DNA of 64,000 nucleotides from Rhynchopus sp. YZ270_cl-10 (GCA_964035575.1 OZ037862.1:868001-932000); one strand, 5' to 3'. Numbered from the stretch's first letter, positions 1 to 11,819 are shown. The notes: generated by a model from the letters alone, not told the origin. Numbers and translations are program-made.

Positions 1-3000
1 GATCTAAGTTTTTTTAGGAATGAGGTGGGGAGGGAGGGGGAGAAGGACAAAAAAAAAAGGACAAAAATTAGTAAAAAAAAAGGGCAATTTTTTTTCAACA
101 GAACGTGTACGTTTTTTTAGAGTTACAAAAATAGCTATTTATTAACAACATCCATATTGGCGTTGATAAAGTGATTTTATTGCATTTGTCTCCAAGGCAA
201 TAACTTTTTTTTTTTTTTTGAAAAAAAAGAAAATGGCAAAAGTGGCTGTTGCCACTTGCCGTTTTGTTTTGTTTTGTTGATTTTTTTTAAAAAAATACCC
301 TAGTTAGATTAGCCTTGGGTACTGTTGCTGTCTCTTTTTTCTTTTTTTCTTCTTTCAATTTCGCTTTTTTTTCCCCTCTCCATATTTTCCGGGTTTTGAA
401 ATTCCAGGTTTTGGACTTAACACCACACCTGTCTTTCGATCCAGAAAATTACTGATGGGGGGAAATGCGGGGAAAACAAAAAAAACAAAAACAAAAACAA
501 AAATTTGAAGATGAATCTGGCCTTTATCATGCCTACCTATTCTTCAAACGAAAGTCTCTTGTTGCAAATCCTTTGATTCGCACGAATTCTCTTTTTTTTC
601 TAAAGATGCATTTGTGTCCAAGTGCATCTCATACTTCAAGTTCTTTTTCCATAAATGTTAGCGCGTTTTTTTAGTTTCTTTGCAAAAGCAGTACGGAATT
701 TTTTTTTTCAAAAAGCAAAAAAAAACAAAAAACACACACAAAACTACACAAAACAAAAGCAAATATTTAAAAAAAAAATTTAACCCCTTTCCCTTTTCAC
801 TCCCCTGCATTTTTTTTAGATTTTTTTTTTCTTCTGTTTCTTTTTGCGTTGTCACACATCCCTTCTTTTTAAAGGTGTGCACTGTAGGTTTTAATACAGT
901 CTCATCCCTCCCTCACCCCCTAACCATCCATGAATTCTCTCTTGTCTTGTGGTAGGTGTTTTTAAGATGTGCAGATAAACGGACACGTTTGAACCACACC
1001 TTCAAGATGCTTCCAGCCACAGTATTGTTTTTACTAAAAGCATACAGCCTGAAAAGAAGAGAAAGGGGAAAGACGAGGGGAGATGTAGGTTATTTGGAGG
1101 GGAAATATAGTTCGGAAAATCAAAAAAAAAAATCAACACAAACAAAAACAAAAAAAAAACACAAATGAGCCGAAAGGCAGAGCAGAAGGAGAAAAAAAAA
1201 CCCCCCTCAAAAAGCAAAAACCAAACATAAAAACATTTCAAAAAAAAAAATACAAAAAAAAAAAAAAAACCAAAAACAAAAACAAAAACAAAACAAAAAA
1301 ACACACACAAAAAAAATTTCCCGAAAGCGCGTGTGCAGCTAGATCATCTCCCCTCCCAAATTCTTCCCAAACAAGCAGCTGCAGTTTGAAAATTTTTAGC
1401 ACGGCTTCACTCCGCCCCATCTCCCCTTGCTTTTTTTTTCTCTCTTTTTAAACATGAAATAGATCTTTTTTTTTTTTTTTTTTTTTTGTGGCTACAAGCA
1501 AGTCAATCTTTTGATTTTAGGCGCGAAAAAAAGAAAAAAAATACCTCAATTATGACAAATTTGGGGTGGTTTTTTGTTTTATTTTTTGTTTTGTTTTGTT
1601 TTTGTTTGTTAGTTTTATGGTCTTCGTTTTTTCACGCGAGAAGCAATGTTTACTTTAAAAAAAAAAAGAGCAGATTAGGCATAGATTAACTTACATCCCA
1701 GTTGAACTGATAGATTTGCGACTGGGTGTTGCCCTTTCTTTTTTGTAAGAGATGAGGGACCCATTTTAAAATTCTCCCGGGAAAGCCTGTGTCAAAAAAA
1801 AAAAAAATAGAAAACAAGATTTACAGTATATTCTCCCCTCCTCTTCCTGACCCCTTTTCCCTATAGATAGTCAGTTGTACGGGAGGAAGGTGGAGGGAGA
1901 AAAAAAACGCAAAACTCTCCCGAAACCACCAGAAGGGTACTGCAGTCAGCTTTGTCTGCGCTACGCTAAATTTATCAAAAAAAAAACCCCCCCCCCCCCT
2001 CGTTTGCTACAAAGTAGTCCTTTGTTTCACCTTTTGCAGAAAAAAGAGAAGATCAGAAACGAAAAAAAAAAAAAAAGAAAAGAAAACTATAACAAACGAC
2101 GTCGTTTTATGACCTTTTTAATTTTATTTTGTTCTCAACAGAATAATTTCCTCTATAATTTTTAAATTATTCCCTTTTTTTGTTGTTGTTTTATTAAGCA
2201 AAAGTTAAAGAAGGAGGGGGATTATTTGGTCCAAGGTATTTTTATTTATCACAACTTCTTGAAAGTTGTATTTATTTTAGTGGTTCCATGTCTGTGCAAA
2301 CATACAATGTTTTTTTTTTTTTCTGGTTTTTTCTCTTTTTTATTTTTTTATTTTCTTCCAAATCGCTTTTTTTTTCAATTTCTCCGGGGGTAAATCTGAT
2401 GCAATACACCTAGTGTACATTTGTGTTGCGCTGGATTTCCTCTCCTTTGAGGTAAGGAGTGTATGCACCCAGACCCCTCCCACACCCCCTGTCCTCTGTT
2501 CCCCCCGCCCTGGATTTGTCTTTTATTTTTTCTTTTTGATGTGTGTTTCTCAGTATTCATCCATCAAGCCTTTTTTCCCCCACCCCTTCCCCCTTTTTTT
2601 TCCAACTCCCCCAACCCCCCCGACCAATGAGTGTATCGATCATCTTTTGCTGTCCAATTTTTAGGGAAAGGTTCTGAACCTGAACCTTTCAAATGGCTTT
2701 CGGAAATCGGTCAACGACCTGTCAGCGACCTGTCAATATCGACCCCTCCCGGAGTAATAGTGGCAGTATTGTGATGGGAGCCCATTGGAGTACGCAAAAT
2801 ACATCAAAAATACATCACAATGTGTAATGTGTATTTTGCGTATTCCAATGGGCTCCCATTCACAATACTGCCACCATTATCCCGGAGCACCACCAAACCG
2901 AAAATGGAGACAAAAAAAAAAAGGCCAACTACGTTCAGAAGGGGGGGTAACAAAAGCGTCAAAACGATTGGATGCGAACCCATCTGAAATGATCTGTCAC

Positions 3001-3845
3001 CTACATTCTTCTCTCCCCCCCAATTTTTTTCTTCTTTTTTTTTCCCACCTGGTTTGGTCAAATTGAGTACCGACACGAGGTTATCGTACCCAAAAAGCTT
3101 CCCTTTTGCCCAGAAATTGAAAAAAAATAGGGGGGTGGCTGGCGCCTTGTTTTTTTGCCAAACCCATTTGTGTATTGGGTGTGTGTATTGATGGTTTTCT
3201 TTTTGGGTATTTGGGGGAGGGAGGTTTGTGCTTGGTTGTGGCTGGCCTTGCGTTCCTGCTGGGCTCCGTCCCATGAAGGCGTTATGCACATTTTCATTTT
3301 TTTTTCTTCTTTCTGTCGTTATTCACATGGTATTTATTATTTATCTAACACAGTGCGTATTGACACAAAGAACAAAACCTTTTTTTTCCCCCAAGCCCGA
3401 CATAGACTAGCAATACTCCCAACCACTCAGACCTGGTGCACGCCCCATGCTCCAAACACACCTTAAATGTAAGAAAACAAGATTTTATATTCAACAAAGT
3501 CTTTGTTACAATGTTGTAATATATTCAAGAACAACCAAAAAAATGGGTGAAACAAAAAGTGTGGGTGCATTTCTTTTATAAAAGCAAAAAAAAAAATACA
3601 AACAAAAAAAAAAACAACAAAAAAACAACAAAAAAATATAAAAAAAACATTATGAAAAAAAATCCCAAAACTCCGCTTTTCTTTGATTTCTTTGATTTCT
3701 TCATATCTCTACCCAATTTTTTACCCCACAGGAAAAAACACCGGCATCACTTTGCCACATCCCCCCTTTATACACTATGACATACTGATCCTTTCTTCTT
3801 CCATTCACATTTTCCCTTTCCCCTCTCCCCCTCCCTCTCATTCCA
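1..3845. other. AT-rich gene-free region
   Basis: I see no supported gene here. The stretch is dominated by runs of A and T, C-rich pyrimidine tracts and (CAAAAA)-like repeats, for example around 480-500 and 1265-1295. Open frames on both strands are low-complexity translations rich in K, F, N and P, with no recognisable domain. The only discrete structure is the large inverted repeat at 2748-2886. The last ~150 bases before the gene at 3846 are very C/T-rich, as before most genes in this window. Confidence 0.7.
2748..2886. repeat. 139-bp foldback (near-perfect inverted repeat)
   Basis: Two arms of about 57 bases (2748-2806 and 2829-2885) are near-perfect reverse complements. Both contain the blocks ATGGGAGCCCATTGG or its complement CCAATGGGCTCCCAT, and ACAATACTGCCAC or its complement. 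They are separated by a loop of about 20 A/T-rich bases. There is no coding capacity. This looks like a foldback or MITE-type element, or a cruciform-forming locus. No target-site duplication is obvious. Confidence 0.75.
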
Positions 3846-4433
3846 ATGGGCCCAGCAGTTTTGGGAGTGTTGTCTCCATCGCTCCTCCTCCTCCTCCTCC
3901 TCCTTCCTACCCATTGTACCGGAGGCCTTCATGACAACAAAGTCTTTGCGATCTCTCTGCAAAACGCGAACAGACAGCTTGCAGAACCACTTGATGCAGA
4001 ATGTGTCGTGTCTGAACATGAAATGGTGACTGCGGGGGTGACCTACACTTGCAAGGTGCTTTGCGAGGAAACATACGAGGCGAGCGAAGCGGAACACATG
4101 GCAACGCAGGTTACTTCGAAGGCAAGCACCATGGGAGGGCGTACGTACGTCATGGTTATAGAAAACGATCTGACCCACGCCGTCGCCGCCTTCTGGCGTG
4201 GCTATGACAAACGAGAAGCTTCCTACGGTGTCGTGGCTGCAGGCGCCATCCGTGTATTAGAATCCTTCCCAGGGCATGCCTGGGTGTTCCGCAAAGTGGT
4301 CTCAGGAAGGCGTTGCGGGGCGGCAGTAGCCGTCTTTGATGGAACCGGTGTCCAAACCTCACCCCACCACATCAACCTCTCCCAGTTCAGGCGAAAGCAG
4401 TCGCCTATTCGATGTGACGAAAAGCAGTTATAA
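3846..4433 (+). CDS. Secreted protein with a VHL-like beta domain
   Basis: This intronless gene encodes 195 residues. The ATG at 3846 is followed by a strong hydrophobic leucine run (residues ~8-20) and a likely signal-peptide cleavage near THCTG, so the protein is probably secreted or lumenal. Residues ~105-160 resemble the von Hippel-Lindau beta domain: an N-D-L-T-H start, AFWRGYD (VHL has YWIDYNG-like), YGVVAAG, then GHAWVFR, which matches the VHL 'HPWVFRD' signature. In VHL proteins this beta-sandwich recognises hydroxyproline. Several cysteines (C37, C53 and C57 region) suggest disulfides. A VHL fold behind a signal peptide is unusual because animal VHL is cytosolic. The fold call is from motif similarity only; the substrate is unknown. 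Confidence 0.6.
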   Translation: MGPAVLGVLSPSLLLLLLLLPTHCTGGLHDNKVFAISLQNANRQLAEPLDAECVVSEHEMVTAGVTYTCKVLCEETYEASEAEHMATQVTSKASTMGGRTYVMVIENDLTHAVAAFWRGYDKREASYGVVAAGAIRVLESFPGHAWVFRKVVSGRRCGAAVAVFDGTGVQTSPHHINLSQFRRKQSPIRCDEKQL

Positions 4434-4988
4434 CCCGAAGGGGGAGAGAGAGTGTGTGTAGAGGTGGTTGGTGTGATAATTTTGGGGGAGGGAAGGGGTT
4501 TCCCGTTTTGCTTTTTAAAAAATTGACGAAGGATTTTAAAGGAGAGTAGTAATTACCCGGGGGTTACGGTCGCCAAAAATCATCCCTCAAACAGGAGGAT
4601 TTTTGTGCAATCAACGAAAAACAATTTTTTACCTAACCGATCCTATTTTTAGGGGAAGTAATGGTGGGGCTCATCCCACCAACCCTCCTTTGACACACTG
4701 TTCACGAAAGGGATTTGTATTTCACATCAACCTTTTTTATTAATAAGGTGTAGCTTTGTGGGACCCATTCCATTTTCTCATTTTTTTTTTAATCCGCGTG
4801 TCTGCAAATTCCATAGAACAGCACGTTTATCAACTTCACTTTAAAAAAAATTCCCCATCCCCCATCCCCCTCCCTAAATCTAACATTAGTCGTGACCGAC
4901 AAAAAATAACCAAACTCTTTTTTTTACTGCGATCCTCCCCTTCAAACTAAAAATTTTTTTTTTTGTGCAGTTTTCTCTATTTTCTCAA
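4434..4988. other. Intergenic, AT-rich
   Basis: No gene is supported in this 555-base interval. It contains pyrimidine tracts and ends in a T-run followed by GTGCAG, 18 bases before the next start codon. That resembles a splice-acceptor signal. Confidence 0.5.
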
Positions 4989-5798
4989 ATGTCGTCTGTG
5001 CTGTCTGGCGACACTGCATTAGGCTTCTTGCAACGTCGTGCCACCACTGTTCCCATTGCAACTGGAATTCGAGCATTTGACGAGGTAGGCATCTCCGGCT
5101 GTGGACTGCTTGGTGGAGAAGCGTTGCTCATCACCGGCCCGCACGGCAGTGGTAAAACACAGATTGCGACCCACCTATGCATCCAAGCACTGACACAACG
5201 TTCAGAGGGCGCTGTCAAGGTTATTGTGTACGACTGTGATGGGTGCTTCGATGTGCAGAGGGTCGTGCAAATGATACCCCCAGGGCACAACACGGCAGAG
5301 CTCTTGGAACGGCTTGAAATTGTGCAGCCAATTAGTGTCATGGAGCTGGCACTCTCGTTGCTGTCTTTGCAGGAGGGTGAGGAGCTGCCGTGTCTTCTGG
5401 TGGTGGATGGGTTGAGCGTGCTGGCTGGGTGTGACCGGGGGCAGGGGCAGTCGGTCAATGTGTGTACGCTTCTTAAGGCGTTGTGCAAAATGCTGGTACC
5501 CGTGGTTGTCACCGCAGGGCCAGTGCTTGGATACAAGGCAGTGTCGCAGAGTGGTGCGCCCTTCGATCCGGCCTCTGTTGTCCCACAGCCTTACACTCTA
5601 GCAAAGCAGCTTGCGCTTGAGTTCAGCCCGTCGCTTACCTTGGCAACACACCCAAGTTCAACCCTCGGGAGAAAAACCTCCGGTGCATTGTCCACCGTAC
5701 AGCTGAATGTCATCAACGGACGCGCCGCAGTCTCTCTTTTGCGCGATGCCGGGACATTTGAGGTTACCGACACCGGGCTTGTCTTTTACAATGTGTGA
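4989..5798 (+). CDS. XRCC2: RAD51 paralogue, XRCC2-like
   Basis: This is a 269-residue RecA/RAD51-family ATPase core with no N-terminal helix-hairpin-helix domain, close to the ~280 residues of human XRCC2. The Walker A motif GPHGSGKT is intact (Lys ~56), and the Walker B strand LLVVDGL lies near residue 140. The segment VYDCDGCFDVQRVVQMI aligns with the XRCC2 'DTDYHFDMLRLV' region, and the C-terminus TDTGLVFYNV resembles XRCC2 'GESGVEF'. I chose the ATG at 4989; the upstream in-frame extension has no ATG. RAD51 paralogues help load RAD51 filaments in homologous recombination, in the nucleus. RAD51D or another paralogue is the main alternative. Confidence 0.7.
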   Translation: MSSVLSGDTALGFLQRRATTVPIATGIRAFDEVGISGCGLLGGEALLITGPHGSGKTQIATHLCIQALTQRSEGAVKVIVYDCDGCFDVQRVVQMIPPGHNTAELLERLEIVQPISVMELALSLLSLQEGEELPCLLVVDGLSVLAGCDRGQGQSVNVCTLLKALCKMLVPVVVTAGPVLGYKAVSQSGAPFDPASVVPQPYTLAKQLALEFSPSLTLATHPSSTLGRKTSGALSTVQLNVINGRAAVSLLRDAGTFEVTDTGLVFYNV

Positions 5799-5897
5799 AA
5801 AACGTCTCTATAACCCCAAACCTTCTTTTGACAAATGAAAACCAAAAAAAAAAAAAACGTCAACATTTCTACAGAAGGGTTGGGAAGGGGTCTCACG

Positions 5898-8712
5898 ATG
5901 AGGCACGGCGACACAGGATCTGTGTCGCGGGGGAGGCGTTCGTTGACGCCGCAGACGCGTCTTGTGGCGTCGCCGATTCCTATGCCGCCTGCGTTTGGTG
6001 CGCACAGCGAGGTGCTACCAGCGCCGTCGCTGCCGAGGGAGGATGTGCAGTGGGCGCGTGAGGTGGGTGCAGTGCCGCTCCCAGCGTCGCCCTCGGTGCG
6101 TGTGGCGTTGCCGGCAACGTTCCCGCAGGTGGCGTCGCCACAGTACACAGCGTCGGCAGTGGTGGGTGATGTCCACGGAGCGTCACGATACGCTGCCGAC
6201 GTGAAGTCCCCACTCCACGTGCGTGAAGCAGCCCCAGCAGTGGTCCCCCTCGCACGACCTCTCCTCGCAAGCAGCCCGTCCGCAGGGGGCTGCGACTACA
6301 CCTACTCCGTGCAGCATGATGTGCAGCGTGATGTGCGTGACGCATATTTGTATGTTGGGATAGTGTTTTTTGCTCAATTATTTTGTACGGTTTGTCAGGT
6401 AGTGCTTTGTGTCAAATGAATGAAAACATCTTTTTCCCTTGGGCTATCATTTCACTTTTTATTCATTTTCCCCTCCCGTCTTTGAACCCCACAATGTCTT
6501 GAGTGAAGGCATGACGAGGTCTAGGTTACCAATGTCTCCATGAGGCAATAGTACCAAGACACCCAAATCCAACCAAATACTTCTACAGGCACCACACCCC
6601 TACTCCGATAGCCGACCCTGCTCCACCAGTGGTGTCGCCTGTGGAGGCAGTGCCACTGCCGCTGCCCGAGACGTACGTTCCTGTGGTGCCAGCTCCTGCA
6701 GTGGAGGTATGTTGAGAAGACAACGTCTCCTCTATGCACAGCTTTTTGTACTTTCTACTTTTCTGTTTCCCACAGCTGCCACCGTCCCCTGCACTGGAGC
6801 AGGCTGCCATCGACCATGTTGCTGCAACAACATCGTTGCTGTGGCCCACCGCGCAGCCTATTGAGCCCACAACCCCGCTGTACCACAGCGACTACGCAGT
6901 CAAGAGACAGCACCCAAAAGGCCCAGGGCGCAACAGAAGCTCGCCAGCAGGCAAGAAGCAGAGCAGACGCACCTCCCCGGTGCGCCTGCCCCCACCAGCA
7001 TGGGTTGCGTTCAGCCACCTCGCAGAAGAGAACGGGATACGCGCTGAGGACCTGGGGCTCCTCTTCTGGGACACAGTGGAGCAGCTGTGCCGCCACTTTG
7101 GGTTGACAGATCCGGTATGCTCGCTCTCTGTTACGGAGGTTTAGAACCGTCTTATTGTCTGTACCTTACCAACTTGACTTCGGGTTTGAGTCTATGTGGG
7201 GGTTGGATCACCAGCCATATGTTTTTTTTTTACGTTTTTACCTCCACAGATTGAGCTGTCAGCGATACAAGAGGAGTGGCGGCGACAGCACCCAGGCAAG
7301 GACAACCCGCCGCCCATTGTCGTAGCCACACACCCACCACAGGCACTTCCCCTGCCTGCTACGCACACCCCCTCGGCCGAACCACCAGGCCTGGGTCTCC
7401 ACCACGAGCCCGCACCCCAGCCCGAACGGCACCCACCTACCCCGTCCAGCCGGGCCGACCGCCCTCCACAGCGCTCCCCGTCGCCGACACACACACACAG
7501 CCCTGCCCCCGTACTCACCCCAACTCAGAAGTATTGGGATGCGCGGGCCTTAGATGCCACACGGTGAGTCTCTCTCCCCCCACACCCCACTGTTGTATTA
7601 TGTCCGAATAAAAAAGCCCCACACTCACGTTAACTCTTTTTCCTACCCCCACCACCCTTTACCTCCACCCACCCAGGAAGATGACCCATGACTATGGTAC
7701 ATGGGAGGAGCTCCGTGAAGGAGACGAAGAGGAGGCTGCGCCGACACATCTGTTCTCGTATGTGTCGCAGAACTGGGGCACGCTGCTGTGTCTGATGTCG
7801 CCTTTTGCAGTGGGTGTGCGGTACTTCGATGTGCCCTTCGCAGAGGCAATCTGTTTAGTGACTGCGTCGCTGTCGCTCTTTGGTCTGATCCGCCTTATGC
7901 ACACATGCTCGCAGGAGATGGAGAAGGCACTGTCTTCTTGGCTAGGCAACATCGCAAAGCATGTGAACAGCGCAGCACCGATCTTAATCGCCTCATTGGT
8001 GGCAGGAGACCCGCATGCAGCACAGCGCCTTGTCTTTGGGTGCATCACCACACAGCTGCTGCTTATTTTTAGCTTCTCCATTATGGCGTTTTCTTGCGGA
8101 AGGAATACAGCGAAATGCGAGCCGCGTCCTTTAAATGGAGTTGCTGCGTCGATGTTGATGATTGGGGTGGCCCTGCTTGCGACGCCTTCTTTGGTGCAAC
8201 AGACGCATGGGTCACCCGATGTGGCCGGGCTGACAGCAGTGTTGCTGCTACTGATTTTTGTTGTGAGTTTGTTTTCTTTGAACAACAATTCATCGTTGGG
8301 GGAGCGGTCACGCCTTCACATACCCTTATTCCTTTGGCTGTGTGCAGGGGGGGTTGTGTATTTTGTGATACGATCTGCGGTTGTGGTGTTGGTGCCTACT
8401 ACAGTTGCGGAGAGTGGGTTTTATTCGATTATGCTGCCGTTGCTGCTGACCTTCCCCTCTGTGTCGCTGCACCCACAGCTGGACCTGCATGTTTCAACCC
8501 TGCTGCTCTCATGCATGGCGTACATCCTGCTCCTTGCGCCTGTCGTGCACTTCATCACACCGATCCTCCCTCTCCCTCCACCAATGTACCAACTCCTCAT
8601 CGTCACGACCATCATAGTAAAGCTCTTCGTCAGCTGCAACCACGTCACCGCAATAGAAGGTGTCATGGGGGTGTGCCTGTACCTAGCAGCTACGGCAGCG
8701 GTGTTGGCGTAA
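5898..8712 (+). CDS. Pro-rich N-terminus fused to CAX-like membrane protein
   Basis: This gene has five exons: 5898-6349, 6589-6706, 6776-7114, 7250-7563 and 7677-8712. All junctions are GT-AG, and the phases match throughout to give 752 residues. An in-frame ATG at 5835 is an alternative start, but a T-rich tract ending CTACAG lies between the two. Residues 1-407 are proline/serine-rich and mostly disordered, with a short folded patch around FSHLAEENGIRAEDLGLLFWDTVEQL. The last exon encodes about eight to nine hydrophobic helices. Its segment SSWLGNIAKHVNSAAPILIA followed by the GCITTQLLLIFS region resembles the alpha repeat of Ca2+/H+ (CAX) exchangers, where 'GNAxE' acidic residues bind calcium; here the acidic position is not conserved. 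It may be a degenerate CAX-family protein. The function is uncertain. Confidence 0.55.
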
Positions 8713-8732
8713 ATGGGGGGGGGGGGGGGGGG

Positions 8733-10769
8733 TAGGCCTCCCCAACGTCTTTTATATAAAAGACGTCTTTTACGTCTTTTACGTCTTTTAATGTCTTTTA
8801 AAATCTGGGTTTTTGGGGATAAAAGACATAAAAGACATAAAAGACATTGTTTTGACGTAAGCTGCAGAACACCACCCTAACCCCAACCCCAACCCCACAC
8901 TTCATTTCACACCACAGAAGGTTTATTGAGGAACATTAAATAAAAAAAGAAAAAAAGATGCCGAAGGCAAAATGTTGGACTGGGGATCTGTTGAAGATTG
9001 TCTCGGGGAAGCTAGAGTGCGAGTGCGGAGACACTATGGGTAAATCTTCAAACGCTGAACGCAGGAAAGGTCACATTTTGCATTGCGAGCAAGCTACGGA
9101 CGCGCAGAAGAAGAGAGCGAAGGACGAGCTTGCGGCACTGGAGAGGAAGAGGAAGAGGAAGAGGGATGAAGCCGACGCAGAGGACGACGACGACGACGAG
9201 GAAGCTGCTCCAGCGCAGGGGAACGAAGTCACAGCTGCCAACCCAGTGCCAGGGGAAGAACCACCAGCACCACCTACCGTGATCGATGCGGATGAGCCAG
9301 TGCTGCCTTCATCCAACCTCACAGAACCCCCAAGAACTCAGACCTCCGATTTAGTTCCCGCTCCTCCTCTTCCCAAAAGACAGCGTCAGTCGTTGCTTCA
9401 CGTCTCTCCTGCAACAACCGCCACACAGCAGACGCGCATCGACATGGCGCAAGCGCGCTGGTGGTTCTCCGGAAATATTCCGTTCAACCAAACCCGCAAC
9501 CCTTTTTTTAAAGATTTTGTCCGTGAATTGCGGGGGACGGTGAGACACATTGCGACCGATGACATGTTGCGAGACTCGTTGCTGAATGCCGTGTACGACG
9601 AAGAAGTCACCCCCCTCATTCAGCAGCTCGAAAAGGAGGAATACGTCGTCCTCCACGCCGATGCTTGGTTGTCACGGCACAACAAAGACCATGTGTGACC
9701 ATCTCGTTTACCGCAACAGCTCCGTGGCGCCTCAACCTTGAGACGGCGACAATGGAGGAGAAGAGCTTCACCGCCGCCATCCTGCTTACATACTTCCAGA
9801 AAGTAGGGTCGGAGAGGAGAGGGGTCAAATGGGTGGCTGTGGTGGTTGATGGAGGCTCGAATGTGTGGTCAGCAGCGAAACAGTGGGCCGAGGCGAACGG
9901 GATTGTGTGTATTTTGTGCGTGTGTCATTGTGCCAATCGTTTTTTAAACGAAACAATCGGGTTCAGGCAGAAGAACAAAAAGCCTGTAAAGATGCCCTTT
10001 ACACACGTGTCGGAGTGGGTACACGCAATGATCTCCGCTATCAGGAATACGGAATCATTTCGTAAAACGTACCTGAAGAAACAAGTGGAGTTGAACTCCA
10101 CCAACAAGGGACTTCCCCATGCACCCATGGATGTCCGCTGGTTGACGACCTGCACCGCGTTCGAGGACATTGCAGGGAACATCGAGGTGTTGAGCGCCAT
10201 CAACGACGACCCCGAGGAGGCATCCCTCAAGAGGCAATATCCTCAAATCACGAGGCTTTTCGACGACATGGGGTTCTTCCAGGAATTCCATTTTACCCTA
10301 AAACTGTTGAAGCCTGTGAATGCGCTAATCCTGATGCTAGAGGGCGATGAGGCAAGGCTGGGACAGGTGATTCCGTGCTGGTGGGCGATGAAGAAGTACT
10401 TCAACACACTGACGGTGACGGCCGCGAGTGCCTGGATATCCAGCGTTTGCACAAGATGAGTGCTGTAAGCACGTGTTTGCATGACAAGATAAAGAGCAGG
10501 CAAAAATAGCCACTGTTTACCCTCTCTACAAGGGAAAAAAAAAAACCAAAAAATCAAGATCAGAAGCAAAAATATCAAAAACGTCAGAAAAACCCATTTG
10601 TACCCTTCTCCACTGTTCCCCTCCAGCCAGTAACCTCTACGAGTGCATGTATACCACCATGGTCTTTTATATGTCTTTTACGTCTTTTATATGTCTTTTA
10701 TGTCTTTTATACGTCTTTTATGTCTTTTATGTCTTTTATTTTTGGGGTAGACGATTTTGGGGAGGCCTA
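8733..10769 (+). mobile_element. hAT-family DNA transposon, non-autonomous deletion derivative
   Basis: Perfect 13-bp terminal inverted repeats bound this 2,037-bp element: TAGGCCTCCCCAA at 8733-8745 and its complement at 10757-10769. The flanks are G runs (8715-8732 and 10770-10790), consistent with the 8-bp target-site duplication typical of hAT elements, here all G. Both subterminal regions carry arrays of the 8-9-base unit GTCTTTTA or its complement (8746-8800 and 8820-8847; 10662-10740), the usual arrangement for hAT transposase binding. The interior encodes a broken transposase lacking its C-terminal dimerisation domain. A short CCCCAAC repeat at ~8876-8896 is telomere-like but isolated. 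Confidence 0.85.
8958..10459 (+). pseudogene. hAT transposase remnant (BED-like finger plus DUF659-like core)
   Basis: Frame 8958-9698 gives an N-terminal C/H-rich BED-like finger (CECGDTMGKSSNAERRKGH...C), an acidic/basic linker, and the start of a DUF659-like hAT core: MAQARWWFSGNIPFN..., then a DAWLSRHNKDHV strand with the catalytic-type Asp. The same core continues in another frame at 9665-10459 with VAVVVDGGSNVWSAAKQWAE (the 'vtDgasN' strand) and CVCHCANRFLNE (the 'C..H..NL' zinc/His motif). A frameshift near 9680-9700 therefore separates the halves. The sequence stops ~300 bp before the right end, with no hATC dimerisation region, so ~200 C-terminal residues are missing. This copy cannot make a full transposase. 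Confidence 0.8.
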
Positions 10770-11819
10770 GGGGGGGGGGGGGGGGGGGGGTTTTTTGTGG
10801 GGGAGCTTTTTTATAGTTCAAGGATATGTGCATGAAAAGCTTGGCTGATAGTGTACACAGTCGCAAACACTATCAACTTGATTTTATTGAAAGGGGGGTA
10901 AGGGGAGAGGGGGAGAGGGAGAGCGGTTTTGAAGACAAGGTAATGTCGTTACACAACAAAAAAAGGGCGGGGGGAAAAAAGGGCAAGAGGGTGGTTTTGG
11001 GTGTGATGCGTAGTTTAAAAAAAAATGGCATTCTGTAAAACCTGTAGGTTTTTATGGGTTTGCGTGGGGTTTTTTCTCTCTATTTACTTTACTTCTTCAC
11101 GTTTTTACTTTTTGCAAAATGCACACCAAAAAAAGAAGGGAACATTTATTGATCCCTATGCACGTATGTTCAATTCATTGAAAGTACAGATTTTTGGCAT
11201 AATTCTCGATTCCAAAATGCAATAATTCAGCGAGAGAAAAACCGCAAAGTGAACCAAAATCAGTGTGCACCTTCCACACACACAGCACCACTCTGCGCAC
11301 AGATCACACAAACCCCTTTTGCGGAGTCCTACGATCAGTGTAGCAACAAAGAGCGATTTCCCCCCCTCCACCCCTTTCTGGGGCTTTAAAACATTTAAAA
11401 ACCCCTTTTTTAAAGTGTTTGGTTCTTCGAACTTCTGGCTCTCTCTGTACAAGATACTTCTCTTCTCCCCATATTTTCGGCCATCCTCACTTCATTTCCT
11501 TTTGTCTTGATGTATGCAATACCATACCGTCCATCATGCACCAAGGTACACTGTCACGAGAAGGACCCTTTTGTGCGATGCCGCCGTACAGTCGAACCTC
11601 TCTGCACGTCACACCATCTGCATATTCCACACCAAAACAAACCAGTTGAGCTGCGTTGTACTCCTTCCCATTTGACATGCGGTGCACATGCTTGGGCTAC
11701 CTTCCCCGTTTTCCCGAGACGTTGGTGGACCCCCCTATTTTTTTTAGCTTTTTCTTACCCCCTCACCCTCAGGGCTCTTCAGGGGGCACACAGCTCTGTT
11801 GTGTACAGCACAACACAGG
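10770..11819. other. Intergenic; contains one type II hairpin element
   Basis: A G run flanks the transposon, followed by AT-rich DNA with no supported gene. One hairpin-family element of the second type lies at 11543-11577. The last 60 bases before the next ATG contain five successive CAG trinucleotides in a C/A-rich context. Confidence 0.5.
11543..11577 (+). repeat. Type II hairpin element
   Basis: This element begins AAGGTACACTG, followed by TCACGAGAAGG. It matches the type II copies at 27737 and 60849 over about 20 bases and carries the shared ACGAGA loop core. Its 3' half is diverged compared with those copies. Confidence 0.5.

Noticed and set aside
465-3466. Many short open frames on both strands in the first 3.5 kb
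   Set aside because: They are translations of A/T runs and C-rich tracts (poly K, F, N, P), with no domain, no codon bias and mutually overlapping frames.
8873-8897. Telomere-like CCCCAAC repeats
   Set aside because: Only about three units inside the hAT element's 5' region. This is not a telomere or chromosome end.
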